A DNA stretch of 25,431 nt from CAZZDK01 sp964652235 (GCA_964652235.1 CAZZDK010000026.1:1-25431); one strand, 5' to 3'. Positions 1 through 7,636 are shown, numbered from the stretch's first letter. Notes: generated by a model not told the origin, from the sequence alone. Made by a program: numbers and translations.

Positions 1-860
1 GGCGCTTGAGCCTGCTGGACCGGCGCGCCGGGCGAAAAAAAACTTTTGATTCCGTCAACTTTTTCCGAAAACCAAAGGCCGACTTTCTTCATGCCGTCGC
101 CGACGGTTTCGCTGACGTTTTCGCGGGTCCAGTCGCTGATGTCGCCCCAATGGGCGATGATGCCGCCGAAAACGCCGCCGAGGGCGCCGTAGAGGAGGCC
201 TTTTTTAACGACTGACTTAAGGCTTTCTTTCGATTCCTGGCCCATGGCCAGTTTGGCGCGTTCGCGGGCCAGGTTGGCCACGACGCCGCCCGCCATGCCG
301 AGCACGACGCTGGAGACGGCGGCCCCGATGGTCGAAGCCTGAAGGTCGAGGCCGAGCGCCGCCGGGATGGTCGTCAAAGCGGCGGCAACGCCGAAATCCA
401 AAAGAACGCTTTGAACGTGATCGCGGGCATATTCCTTGGCGGCATAGCCCGCAGCGATGCCCGCGCCGATGACGGGGCTGTTTTTCCAGAGGGACTTCAG
501 GCCGCGTCCGCCCAGATTCAAAGCGCCGCCGATAAAACGGTTCAACTGAAAGCAGGCGCTCAAAAAGAGAGGGGCACTCGGCGCGAGGTTCGCGGCGGGC
601 GCGACGGCAGAAGCGGCAGGGGCGGGCGAAACGGGCTTTTCGGCAACGGGCGCCGCGACGGCGGCGGCTGCGCGGGCCGCGTTCGATGGGCCTCTCGGCG
701 CCGCCGTCTTCGGTTTGTCGTTTGTGGTGCCGACTTGTCCGTTGTGAGCCGCTTTGCGAGCCGCTTGCCGCGCGCCTTTTTTAAGCCTGCGGTTTTGCTC
801 TTTCTTGCGCGTGTCCGTAGCTTCTTGGCTTCTTTGAAGGGCTTTTTCTTTTGGAGTCAT
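1..860 (-). CDS. Putative membrane protein, partial (runs off the left edge)
   Basis: An open frame of at least 286 codons starts at ATG 860 and has no stop before the left edge, so the C-terminus is missing. AGAGGT lies a few bases upstream as a ribosome binding site. Residues 1-50 are very basic and rich in Lys, Arg and Gln. Residues 51-97 form an Ala/Pro-rich linker. Residues about 127-236 are Gly/Ala-rich and hydrophobic, with three or four possible membrane segments (near 129-145, 151-173, 177-197 and 220-237). An amphipathic stretch with GDGMKKVGLWFSEKV follows. There is no cleavable signal peptide. I do not recognise a family. It is the last visible gene of a minus-strand run with two probable lipoprotein genes, which suggests an envelope role (inference only). 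Plus-strand frames over this stretch look like shadows. Confidence 0.7.
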   Translation of the reverse strand, partial: MTPKEKALQRSQEATDTRKKEQNRRLKKGARQAARKAAHNGQVGTTNDKPKTAAPRGPSNAARAAAAVAAPVAEKPVSPAPAASAVAPAANLAPSAPLFLSACFQLNRFIGGALNLGGRGLKSLWKNSPVIGAGIAAGYAAKEYARDHVQSVLLDFGVAAALTTIPAALGLDLQASTIGAAVSSVVLGMAGGVVANLARERAKLAMGQESKESLKSVVKKGLLYGALGGVFGGIIAHWGDISDWTRENVSETVGDGMKKVGLWFSEKVDGIKSFFSPGAPVQQAQA

Positions 861-919
861 GACAACCTCTGAAAAACGGCCTGGACCTGGTAAAAATTTT
901 TAAAAACAAAAAACCTCAA

Positions 920-979
920 AAAACGAAACTTTCTTCAAGCCGCCCCTGCGGCGGGTTTCCGCCGCAGGGGGGCCTGAAG
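920..979 (-). terminator. Rho-independent terminator after the polyserine lipoprotein gene
   Basis: A perfect 12-bp stem, CCCCTGCGGCGG (943-954) against CCGCCGCAGGGG (959-970), closes a 4-base loop. Outer arms CTTCAAG (933-939) and CCTGAAG (973-979) extend it with one mismatch. Read on the minus strand, the hairpin follows the stop at 982 and is trailed by a T-rich stretch ending near 920. Confidence 0.8.
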
Positions 980-981
980 CT

Positions 982-1998
982 TTAGGCGATGTTAAGGACA
1001 AACCCCGTAAAGCCCATGCCACGAAGCTTTTTCACGACGCTTGGGTTTTGCGCCAACGCGACAGAATGCTCAACGGAAGACAAGAGCATTTCATTGCCCC
1101 TGACCTTATCCATGAACTTCTGAACGTCGCGAGCGTCGTTGACTTGGCATTGCCCTTGCTGCTGCCCTTGCTGCTGCCCTTGCTCTTGGCATTGCTGCTG
1201 GGTCGCGGACGAAGACGAGGACGAAGATGAAGATGAAGACGATGAGGAGGACGCCTTGCCGCCTTCGGCCACGTTGCTATTGGTGTTGTTGCCGCCTTGG
1301 ACGGAAATGTTGGTCTCGTCAGGCCCGGTGTTCGCGCCGATGAGGACGGTTCCCAAGCCAACGCCGATGGCCCCGATACCCTGTCCAACATTCTTGGCGC
1401 CTTCGGTGACAACTTCGACATCCGACTTGCCGACGACTTTCTGGACCTGCATATCGCCGATGTCGCCGGAAGTAACGGGACTCACGGCTACACCGATGAC
1501 GTTCGGCGCGGTGGCGCCTTGTCCCTGCATGACATAACCGGCAAGATATTCGCCGCTGTTATATTCCTTCTTTGTGGTTTCCGTCACCGTGGTCTTTTCC
1601 ACGACCGCCACGGGGATAGTCTTCTTTTCCACGCCGTCGACCTCAACGGTTTCCACGTTATCCTTATCTTCGATCCAGATATATTTGGGTGCGCCGCAGG
1701 TCTTGCATTCGTCGTATTTCGGATTCGGAACCTTTTTCTTTTTAGCCTTCTTGACGAGCTTTTTGGTCGGGACGTTGACCTCTCTGTTTTCCGTCCTTTC
1801 CTTGACGACTGCCGTCTTCTTTTCCGTTTCGCGCACGCCGCCTTCCGACACGTAGGGTTTGCCCGTGGCGGGATCGACGAGTTTTATGGAGGTCGCTTGC
1901 GGCGCGGGCAGATCCTTGCCGCCAGCGCAACCGAACGAAGCGGCGGCGACCAGACCGATGCCGCAGGCAAGAAATGAACGGTAAATAGAGGGTTTCAT
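982..1998 (-). CDS. Probable lipoprotein with polyserine and Gln/Gly low-complexity tracts
   Basis: A 338-residue exported protein of no family I recognise. The N-terminus is a signal peptide with a possible lipidation cysteine, C24, after SFG; this lipobox is weak. Residues 60-90 are Lys/Glu-rich. A CxxC pair (C98, C101) sits in YDECKTCGAPKY. Residues about 203-222 are Gly-rich and hydrophobic. Fifteen consecutive serines occupy residues 250-264, followed by a Gln/Gly repeat with three cysteines (about 267-285). The serine codons are mixed TCN triplets, not one repeated codon, so the tract is probably kept at protein level. The C-terminal 50 residues look folded and end in GFTGFVLNIA. AAGGAAGG before ATG 1998 is a good ribosome binding site, and a strong hairpin terminator follows. 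The architecture would suit a surface or stalk-like lipoprotein, but no function can be assigned. Confidence 0.75.
   Translation of the reverse strand: MKPSIYRSFLACGIGLVAAASFGCAGGKDLPAPQATSIKLVDPATGKPYVSEGGVRETEKKTAVVKERTENREVNVPTKKLVKKAKKKKVPNPKYDECKTCGAPKYIWIEDKDNVETVEVDGVEKKTIPVAVVEKTTVTETTKKEYNSGEYLAGYVMQGQGATAPNVIGVAVSPVTSGDIGDMQVQKVVGKSDVEVVTEGAKNVGQGIGAIGVGLGTVLIGANTGPDETNISVQGGNNTNSNVAEGGKASSSSSSSSSSSSSSSATQQQCQEQGQQQGQQQGQCQVNDARDVQKFMDKVRGNEMLLSSVEHSVALAQNPSVVKKLRGMGFTGFVLNIA
1148..1251 (-). repeat. Low-complexity coding repeats: QQG repeat and 15-serine tract
   Basis: Within the 338-residue protein gene, a roughly 12-bp unit (CCTTGCTGCTGC) repeats about three times at 1148-1200 and encodes the Gln/Gly repeat. 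Positions 1207-1251 encode 15 serines in a row. Such tracts can change length by slippage. In-frame unit changes would lengthen or shorten the protein without destroying it. Confidence 0.75.
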
Positions 1999-2132
1999 GG
2001 TTATGTCCTTCCTTCGTTATAGAGTGGAGCAAATGGGGTGATGCCGGGGCGAAGCTAGCACGACAAAAAAGAAAAGAACAAGTAAAAAAAAGTTAATTTA
2101 CTTTCGCGCCAAGTCATTTTTACGACGATGTA

Positions 2133-2167
2133 TTAACCATAATCATGTATAAAGATTTTATGGTTAA
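2133..2167. repeat. AT-rich perfect 10-bp inverted repeat overlapping a stop codon
   Basis: TTAACCATAA (2133-2142) and TTATGGTTAA (2158-2167) are perfect inverted copies around a 15-base AT-rich spacer. The right arm contains the stop codon of the Lys/Glu-rich lipoprotein gene (2164-2166). The site lies upstream of the next minus-strand gene, which starts at 1998. No T-run follows, so an operator or mRNA processing hairpin is as likely as a terminator. Confidence 0.5.
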
Positions 2168-2763
2168 CTTCCGAAAGAAAAGCCACTTATTTTTCGAAGT
2201 TTTTCTTTAAGCGTTTTCCAGTCGACTTTTGCGGGTTCCGGGGCTTCCTGGGCCGCCGTTTGCGGCGGCTCGTCCTTCTTTTCTTCCTTAGCCTTTTTCT
2301 TTTCCTCCGCTTTTTTCTTGGCTTCTTCCTCGGCCTTCTTTTTCTCCTCGCGAACTTTCTGGGCCAATTCCTGGGCCTTTGAAAGGCTCGTCACGACATA
2401 TTTTTGCGTCGCTTTATCCAAATCTTCAGCGGGGAGGGGTTCCGCAAAGACGGTGCAATAGGCAACTTTCTTTCCTTTGGAATCGGTGACGGGAGGGAGG
2501 TTAACGCCTTCGATGAGAGGGCGGCCTTTGTCGTCCCTGATGAAATTGCCGTCTTTATCTCTGGCCCAGCGGGGCGTGGCGACGTGGGGATTTTCTTCGG
2601 GGTTAAAGGCCTCGGTTTTTTCCTTCGGTTCAAACTCCGGCGGAACAGGGCAGGCGCCGCGCGGATCGACAAAGGGCGGCTCTTTGGCGGCGCACCCCGC
2701 CAGGCCCAGGGAGGCGAGGAGGAGGGCGCAGAAAATGGGTTTTCTTCCAAAAAGCTTGGCCAT
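2164..2763 (-). CDS. Lipoprotein with Lys/Glu-rich coiled coil
   Basis: A 199-residue lipoprotein of unknown function. The signal peptide ends in a textbook lipobox, LAGC, with the lipid-accepting cysteine at residue 24. A Pro-rich region with further cysteines (C38, C103) follows. Residues about 113-165 form a charged Lys/Glu/Ala helix, likely a coiled coil, then a Pro/Ala/Glu linker and a basic amphipathic end (about 181-192). I chose ATG 2763 because GAAGGAG lies 9 bases upstream. A longer in-frame reading to 2832 would bury the signal peptide behind 23 extra residues with no better start. It lies in the same direction as the polyserine lipoprotein gene, about 165 bases apart. The coiled coil could span the periplasm or bind a partner (inference). 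Confidence 0.75.
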   Translation of the reverse strand: MAKLFGRKPIFCALLLASLGLAGCAAKEPPFVDPRGACPVPPEFEPKEKTEAFNPEENPHVATPRWARDKDGNFIRDDKGRPLIEGVNLPPVTDSKGKKVAYCTVFAEPLPAEDLDKATQKYVVTSLSKAQELAQKVREEKKKAEEEAKKKAEEKKKAKEEKKDEPPQTAAQEAPEPAKVDWKTLKEKLRKISGFSFGS

Positions 2764-2802
2764 TAAAATATCTCCTTCGAAAAGGACGGCAAAAACAGAG
2801 GG

Positions 2803-2832
2803 AAGATAGAACAAAACGGGGCATGAAAGCAA
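2803..2832 (-). promoter_or_regulatory. Possible sigma-70-type promoter for the Lys/Glu-rich lipoprotein gene
   Basis: On the minus strand TTGCTT (2827-2832) and TATCTT (2803-2808) are separated by 18 bases. A start just downstream would leave a leader of roughly 35 bases before ATG 2763. Found by eye only. Confidence 0.3.
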
Positions 2833-2948
2833 ATAAGAAGAGGTGGAAATTTAGGCCATCGGCGGCGCATTAACCCTTTCCTCACGCCCAAAACCGGGTA
2901 TAAAGGCGGGCGGATGAGGGTTTTTCGTCTTGATGACGAGGGAAAGCT

Positions 2949-3052
2949 GTCATCCCCGCGAAGGCGGGGATCCATGGGGCGAGCGTCTGCGAGCCAAGAG
3001 TTTTATGCCGCGCGGACGCGCGGCGCTGGATTCCCGCCTTCGCGGGAATGAC
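2949..3052. repeat. Inverted pair of palindromic repeat units (GTCATCCCCGCG family)
   Basis: The left unit (2949-2974) starts GTCATCCCCGCGAAGG and the right unit (3027-3052) ends CGCGGGAATGAC. They are near-perfect inverted copies of 26 bases. Each unit has its own small hairpin (CCCCGC/GCGGGG on the left, CCCGC/GCGGG on the right). Between them lies another perfect palindrome, GCCGCGCG (3007-3014) with CGCGCGGC (3017-3024). Units of this type are scattered through many bacterial genomes. Here the pair lies between divergent genes, upstream of aspS. Confidence 0.85.
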
Positions 3053-3131
3053 ACGGTTTCTAGGCGCGTGGCGTAAAACGTCCATCCAGATGGTTTCGTA
3101 TCCTTAAAGAGTTTCTTGGAGTTTCGATCCT

Positions 3132-4934
3132 ATGCACCCCTATCGCACGCACACTTGCGGCCAGCTTCGCGCCGCGCAGATCGGCCAGACGGCCCGCCTT
3201 TCCGGCTGGGTTCATCGCAAGCGCGACCATGGCGGTCTGCTCTTTATCGACCTGCGCGACCATTACGGCATCACGCAATGCGTGATCGATCAGTCCAGCC
3301 CGCTTCTCGCCTCTATCGAACACGTCAAAAACGAAAGCGTCGTGACGATCACGGGCAAGGTCGTGGCGCGGCCCGAGGAGACGCTCAACGTCAAGCTGCC
3401 CACGGGCGAAATTGAGTTGGACATTCAAGAGTTCGTCGTTCAGAGCGCCGCCGATCCTCTGCCGCTTCAGGTCAACGCCGAGGCGGATACGGGCGAGGAC
3501 GTGCGGCTTAAATACCGCTTTCTCGATCTGCGCCGCGAGAGCCTTCAAAACAACATCAAAATGCGTTCGGACGTGATCGCCTATCTTCGCCGCCAGATGT
3601 GGGAGATGGGCTTTCGCGAATATCAGACGCCCATTCTTACGTCGTCTTCGCCGGAAGGGGCGCGGGACTTTCTGGTGCCTTCGCGTCTGCATCCGGGTAA
3701 ATTCTACGCCTTGCCGCAGGCGCCGCAGCAGTTCAAGCAACTCCTGATGATCGCGGGTTTCGACCGTTATTTCCAGATCGCGCCCTGCTTTCGCGACGAG
3801 GACCCTCGCGCCGACCGCTCGCCGGGCGAGTTCTATCAGCTTGACCTTGAGATGAGCTATGTCACGCAGGACGAGATTTTCGCGGTCGTCGAAAAAGCGC
3901 TGCACGGGCTTTTTGAGACGTTCGGCGGCGCTGGCGGGCGGCCCGCTCCCGTTGTTGATAAGCCTCCTTTCCGGCGCATTCCCTTCGACGAAGCGATGCT
4001 CGCGTACGGTACGGACAAACCCGACCTTCGCAATCCGCTTATCATCACGGACGTCACGTCCGTCTTCGCGCGGGCGGACGTGGAATTTCGCGCTTTTCGT
4101 TCCATTATCGACCAGGGCGGCGTCGTTCGCGCCGTTCGCGCGCCGCAGGTTTCGGGCAGGCCGCGCAGTTTCTTCGACAAGCTCAACGACTGGGCGAAGG
4201 AGATCGGCGCGCCGGGCCTCGGCTACATCGTGTTCGAAGGCGGCGCGGGCAAGGGCCCTATCGCCCGTTTCGTGGGCGAGGAGGCGCAAAAGGACCTTCG
4301 CGCCTTGACGGGCTGCGAGGACGGCGACGCCGTTTTCTTCGTGTGCGACAAGCCGAACGTCGCCGCCAAGATGGCCGGGCAGGCGCGGACCAAAATCGCG
4401 CAGGATATGGATATTGTCGAAAAGAACGCCTTCCGCTTCTGTTGGATCGTCGATTTTCCGATGTACGAATACGACGAAGAGCGCAAGAAGATCGACTTCT
4501 CGCACAATCCGTTTTCCATGCCGCAAGGCGGCCTTCGCGCCTTGGAGGAAAAGGATCCCCTTACGATCAAGGCCTATCAGTACGACACGGTCTGCAACGG
4601 CGTCGAGATTTCATCGGGCGCGATCCGCAACCATTTGCCCGAGGTCATGTACAAGGCGTTCGCCATCGCGGGCTATTCGGCGGAAGAGCTGGAGTCGCGC
4701 TTCGGCGGGATGCTTTCGGCTTTCAAGTTGGGCGCGCCTCCCCACGGCGGGGCCGCCCCTGGGATCGACCGCATTCTCATGCTCTTGGCCGACGCCCCGA
4801 ACATCCGCGAAGTCATCGCCTTTCCTTTGAATCAGGCGGCGGAAGACCCCATGATGCAGGCGCCCAACAGCGTGGACCTGACGCGGCTGCAGGAATTGCA
4901 CATCCGCCTTCATCTTCCCGCGGCGAAGAAATAA
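3132..4934 (+). CDS. aspS: Aspartyl-tRNA synthetase, probably non-discriminating
   Basis: A 600-residue class II synthetase that charges tRNA(Asp) in the cytoplasm. The N-terminal OB-fold anticodon-binding domain covers about residues 1-110. Catalytic motifs are clear: LPQAPQQFKQLL (about 194-205), motif 2 FRDEDPRADR (about 220-229) with the LDLEMSY segment, and motif 3 near the C-terminus (GAPPHGGAAPGIDRILMLL). The long insertion domain of bacterial enzymes lies between motifs 2 and 3. His33, in RKRDHGG, occupies the position that is Leu in E. coli AspRS. Histidine there is known from enzymes that also charge tRNA(Asn) and rely on GatCAB amidotransferase. I infer the same here. ATG 3132 gives the expected N-terminus, with TTGGAG upstream. 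A strong terminator follows the stop. Confidence 0.97.
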   Translation: MHPYRTHTCGQLRAAQIGQTARLSGWVHRKRDHGGLLFIDLRDHYGITQCVIDQSSPLLASIEHVKNESVVTITGKVVARPEETLNVKLPTGEIELDIQEFVVQSAADPLPLQVNAEADTGEDVRLKYRFLDLRRESLQNNIKMRSDVIAYLRRQMWEMGFREYQTPILTSSSPEGARDFLVPSRLHPGKFYALPQAPQQFKQLLMIAGFDRYFQIAPCFRDEDPRADRSPGEFYQLDLEMSYVTQDEIFAVVEKALHGLFETFGGAGGRPAPVVDKPPFRRIPFDEAMLAYGTDKPDLRNPLIITDVTSVFARADVEFRAFRSIIDQGGVVRAVRAPQVSGRPRSFFDKLNDWAKEIGAPGLGYIVFEGGAGKGPIARFVGEEAQKDLRALTGCEDGDAVFFVCDKPNVAAKMAGQARTKIAQDMDIVEKNAFRFCWIVDFPMYEYDEERKKIDFSHNPFSMPQGGLRALEEKDPLTIKAYQYDTVCNGVEISSGAIRNHLPEVMYKAFAIAGYSAEELESRFGGMLSAFKLGAPPHGGAAPGIDRILMLLADAPNIREVIAFPLNQAAEDPMMQAPNSVDLTRLQELHIRLHLPAAKK

Positions 4935-4966
4935 AATCCTGCTCCCGCAAAGCGGGAGCAGGATTT
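4934..4966. terminator. Perfect 15-bp hairpin between aspS and the convergent chemoreceptor gene
   Basis: AAATCCTGCTCCCGC (4934-4948) pairs perfectly with 4952-4966 around an AAA loop. The left arm begins on the last base of the aspS stop codon. The stem ends in A/T triplets on both sides, so it could stop transcription from either direction. No longer T-run follows. Confidence 0.75.
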
Positions 4967-4995
4967 GTCCGGGATGACGAAAGAGGAAGGGGGGA

Positions 4996-6498
4996 TTACG
5001 CCGCCCTGACTTTCTCCAGGAATTTTTGTACCTTGTCGCCGAGCATCCTTGACTGCTCGGTGAGCTTGGAGGCCGCGGATTGAACCTGCGTGGAGACGCT
5101 GCCCGTTTCTTCCGCTGCCTTAGTCACCCCGCCGACGCTACGCGAAACGTCGCGCGTGCCGGTCGAGGCTTCGGCGATGTTGCGCGCGATTTCCTGCGTG
5201 GCGGTCCCCTGTTCTTCCACCGCCGCCGCGATGCGCGTGGAGACCTGATTGATTCCGACGATGGTTTCGCGGATTCGCTCGATCTCGGAAACCGTCGTGC
5301 CCGTGGCCTGCTGCACGCTGCTGATCTGGTTCGTGATTTCCTCTGTCGCCTTGGCCGTTTGCGTCGCGAGAGTCTTGACCTCGCTGGCCACGACGGCAAA
5401 GCCCTTGCCGGCTTCGCCCGCGCGGGCGGCCTCGATCGTCGCGTTGAGCGCGAGCAGGTTGGTCTGGCTGGCGATCTCGCCGATCAGGCTGATAACCTGG
5501 CCGATCCTTTCCGCCGTTTCGGCCAATTGCTTGACGGTCTGGTTGGTTGAATTGGCCTGCTCTACGGCCTTTTGCGTGATGTCGGACGAATCCGAAACCT
5601 GGCGGCTGATTTCGGTGATGGAAGAGGTCAGCTCTTCCGTCGCCGTCGCCACGGTCTGCATATTCGACGAGGTTTGCTCCGCCGCCGCCGCCACGGTGCT
5701 CGTAAGCTTGTTGGCTTCCTGCGACGTGCTGGCCAGCGTGTCCGCCGCCGTCTTGAGTTCGCCGGCCGATCTGGAAACGTCGTCCACGACGGCCTTGACG
5801 CTGCTTTCGAACTCTTCGGCCAATTGCAGCATTTCTTCGCGCCGTTGCCGCATGGCGCCCGCGATGATCCACCACAGGAAGCCGTAAGCGGCGCCTAGCC
5901 CTACGAAGGAGGTGATCAGATGGTTCCTTTTGATCTCCGACGTGCTGTCGCTCATTTCGACGAGTTTCTCGTCGATGGTTTTCTTGTAGGATTCGATCAA
6001 CTCGCCCATGTAGCGCCGGGCCTCAAGGCGGTTTTTCCCGGCCTCGGTCGTGAGCGCCAGGGCGCGCGCCATATCGCCGCTTTTCTTTGCGGCAAGGATC
6101 TTTCCGAAGGCTTCGTTATAAGCCGTCATCTCGGCGACGGCGGCTTCGGCCTTCTTCTTGCGCTCCGGATTTTGAATCAATTTCTCCAGGGACAGGGCCT
6201 TGTCCATCATTTCGGCATAGGCGCTTTCGTACAGTTTCTTTGACGCCTCAATCCCTTCGTTATCGCTGGCCAGGAGGATGGATTTGACGGCGCCCTCCAG
6301 CCGGTTGAGGACGGACCGCACCTCAAGAGCCATTGTAGTCCGAGCCACGTCATTTTGGAGGATGGTTTCCGTTTTGTCGTCAAGGTCGGTAAAGCCCATG
6401 CGAGCCGTCACGATTAGGACGATGCAGACCAGAACGACCAAAATCTGAGGCATAAAGATCTTGGTCATCAAGCTTTGCCTGTTCCACCAACTGAGCAT
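4996..6498 (-). CDS. Methyl-accepting chemotaxis protein without an obvious HAMP domain
   Basis: A 500-residue transmembrane chemoreceptor that would signal to CheA/CheW. Membrane segments lie at about residues 13-32 and 195-216. The helical stretch between them suits a four-helix-bundle sensor. Only about 15 residues separate the second membrane segment from the long signalling coiled coil, too few for a HAMP domain. The hairpin tip is canonical (GEIASQTNLLALNATIEAAR then AGEAGKGFAVVA, about 340-371). The protein ends in KFLEKVRAA, with no CheR/CheB tether pentapeptide. I start it at ATG 6498 because GGAAGGAG lies 9 bases upstream; a TTG at 6516 would overlap that site. No che genes are nearby, so the ligand is unknown. 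Confidence 0.93.
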   Translation of the reverse strand: MLSWWNRQSLMTKIFMPQILVVLVCIVLIVTARMGFTDLDDKTETILQNDVARTTMALEVRSVLNRLEGAVKSILLASDNEGIEASKKLYESAYAEMMDKALSLEKLIQNPERKKKAEAAVAEMTAYNEAFGKILAAKKSGDMARALALTTEAGKNRLEARRYMGELIESYKKTIDEKLVEMSDSTSEIKRNHLITSFVGLGAAYGFLWWIIAGAMRQRREEMLQLAEEFESSVKAVVDDVSRSAGELKTAADTLASTSQEANKLTSTVAAAAEQTSSNMQTVATATEELTSSITEISRQVSDSSDITQKAVEQANSTNQTVKQLAETAERIGQVISLIGEIASQTNLLALNATIEAARAGEAGKGFAVVASEVKTLATQTAKATEEITNQISSVQQATGTTVSEIERIRETIVGINQVSTRIAAAVEEQGTATQEIARNIAEASTGTRDVSRSVGGVTKAAEETGSVSTQVQSAASKLTEQSRMLGDKVQKFLEKVRAA

Positions 6499-6571
6499 GG
6501 GAGAAACTCCTTCCAAAAAAAGATGTCGTTTGAGCGAAATGACGACGATTCTGGTGAAAAAAAGGTTACCG

Positions 6572-6599
6572 ATTATGTAATATCGTATGCTTTTGTAAA
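6572..6599 (-). promoter_or_regulatory. Probable promoter for the chemoreceptor gene
   Basis: On the minus strand TTTACA (6594-6599) and CATAAT (6572-6577) are separated by 16 bases, each one mismatch from the sigma-70 consensus. The region is much more AT-rich than the flanking genes. The leader to ATG 6498 would be about 65-70 bases. A second weaker pair (TTACAT and TACAAT) lies further upstream near 6610-6640. Confidence 0.45.
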
Positions 6600-6736
6600 A
6601 AGAACATCATTGTATGCTAGTGTTTCCGTAATGTAATGATATATACTTTTCTGCCTTTACTTCGTATTTATTTGGACCAATTTGGTTAAAAATCCCTTTT
6701 GCCTTTTTTCCCAAAAATGCTTATCTGTGCGGACCT

Positions 6737-7633
6737 ATGCGAACCTCACCCAGACGACGGACCGAATTGGACCCTGCGGTGCCTGCCGCTCTGCCGCCTC
6801 AGCCCGTGAGCGCGGCTTCTTTCCGCGCGCGGCGGCTGGCCTTTGGGGCGGGCGCGTTGGTTCTCGTCGCGCTTGTCGCCCTGGCTCTTTACGCGGGCGG
6901 CGGGGACGAAAAACCAAGGCCCAAGGCCGCTCTTTCCGCGCCGCCGCCGAAACCGGCGCCCGTCGCCGTTTTGCTTCCTGCGCCGCCGCCGGGCCAGCCC
7001 GTGGCGAATCCGGACGATTCGGGGGGCATTAATTTGCCTATCGAGAGCAAAGCAACCGAGGTGAAGGAAGAAGATTACGCTCGTCCGGCGAAAAAGGAAC
7101 CTAAGGAGATTCCGGAAAAGGAAAAACTTTCCAAGCCGAAAATCGTCATGAAAGTGAACGAAGACAAACCCAGGCCGGAAACGTCGGAAATTGCGAAGGC
7201 CGAAGCTCTCCTGGAGAAGGGGGATTGGAAGGCGTCTCTAGCTCTCTACAATAAGATTCTCGCGAAGGACAAAAACAACAAGGAGGCGCTTAAGGGCAAA
7301 GTTTTCCTTCTTGAAAAGCGTGGTTCGGAAGAAGCCTTGGACGCGCTTGACGGCCTGGCGGATCGCTATCCCGCGGTCGCTTTGATCCACGCCGCGCGGG
7401 CGCGGATTCTCACGGGTCAGAACGATACGCTTGAGGCGCTCAAGGCCTGGGAACGCGCCGTCAATCTTGATCCGAAGAACAGCGATTATCGCCTGGGGCT
7501 GGCCGTTTTGAACGACAAGATGGGCAACGAGGCCGAGGCGTTGCGCCTTTATCGCCAACTGCCGCGTCCGCTGCCTTCCGACGCGCAAAGGCGGATGGAC
7601 TATTTGGCCAGCCACCTTGGCGGCGGGAGGTAG
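6737..7633 (+). CDS. Membrane-anchored TPR protein
   Basis: A 298-residue protein with one N-terminal membrane segment (about 34-54) after a short basic cytoplasmic tail, so the rest probably faces the periplasm. A Pro/Lys-rich linker spans about 58-147. The C-terminal half holds helical TPR-like repeats (about 148-290), such as AEALLEKGDWKASLALYNKI and TLEALKAWERAVNLDPKN. TPR arrays bind other proteins, and this layout recurs in pilus, secretion and envelope assembly factors. Nothing here ties it to one of these systems. The ribosome binding site before ATG 6737 is weak. It is co-oriented with the small gene at 7637 and the macAB pair downstream, and may be transcribed with them. Confidence 0.8.
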   Translation: MRTSPRRRTELDPAVPAALPPQPVSAASFRARRLAFGAGALVLVALVALALYAGGGDEKPRPKAALSAPPPKPAPVAVLLPAPPPGQPVANPDDSGGINLPIESKATEVKEEDYARPAKKEPKEIPEKEKLSKPKIVMKVNEDKPRPETSEIAKAEALLEKGDWKASLALYNKILAKDKNNKEALKGKVFLLEKRGSEEALDALDGLADRYPAVALIHAARARILTGQNDTLEALKAWERAVNLDPKNSDYRLGLAVLNDKMGNEAEALRLYRQLPRPLPSDAQRRMDYLASHLGGGR

Positions 7634-7636
7634 AAT

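Larger units (their letters stand above)
2764..3131. other. Long intergenic region between a lipoprotein gene and aspS
   Basis: This 368-base gap separates divergent genes. It holds a possible promoter for the leftward gene near 2803-2832, the paired palindromic repeat at 2949-3052, and about 80 bases of aspS leader. A minus-strand frame at 2882-3085 reads through the repeat with the usual translated signature (IPAKAGIQ and WIPAFAGMT). I treat that frame as a by-product of the repeat, not a gene. Confidence 0.6.

Noticed and set aside
411..872. A 153-codon plus-strand frame at the left end
   Set aside because: It is opposite the minus-strand membrane protein gene, is Arg/Gly-rich with no ribosome binding site, and its end lies just past the real start of that gene.
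1148..1251. Repeats here as a CRISPR-like array
   Set aside because: The units are short, tandem, without spacers, and encode Gln/Gly and Ser tracts in a protein gene.
2882..3085. A 67-codon minus-strand frame
   Set aside because: It is made of the translated palindromic repeat (IPAKAGIQ, WIPAFAGMT), a well-known false gene signature.
3060..4526. A 488-codon minus-strand open frame opposite aspS
   Set aside because: Codon bias of the GC-rich aspS gene keeps the opposite frame open. The translation is very rich in Arg, His and Asp and has no recognisable domain, while aspS is certain.
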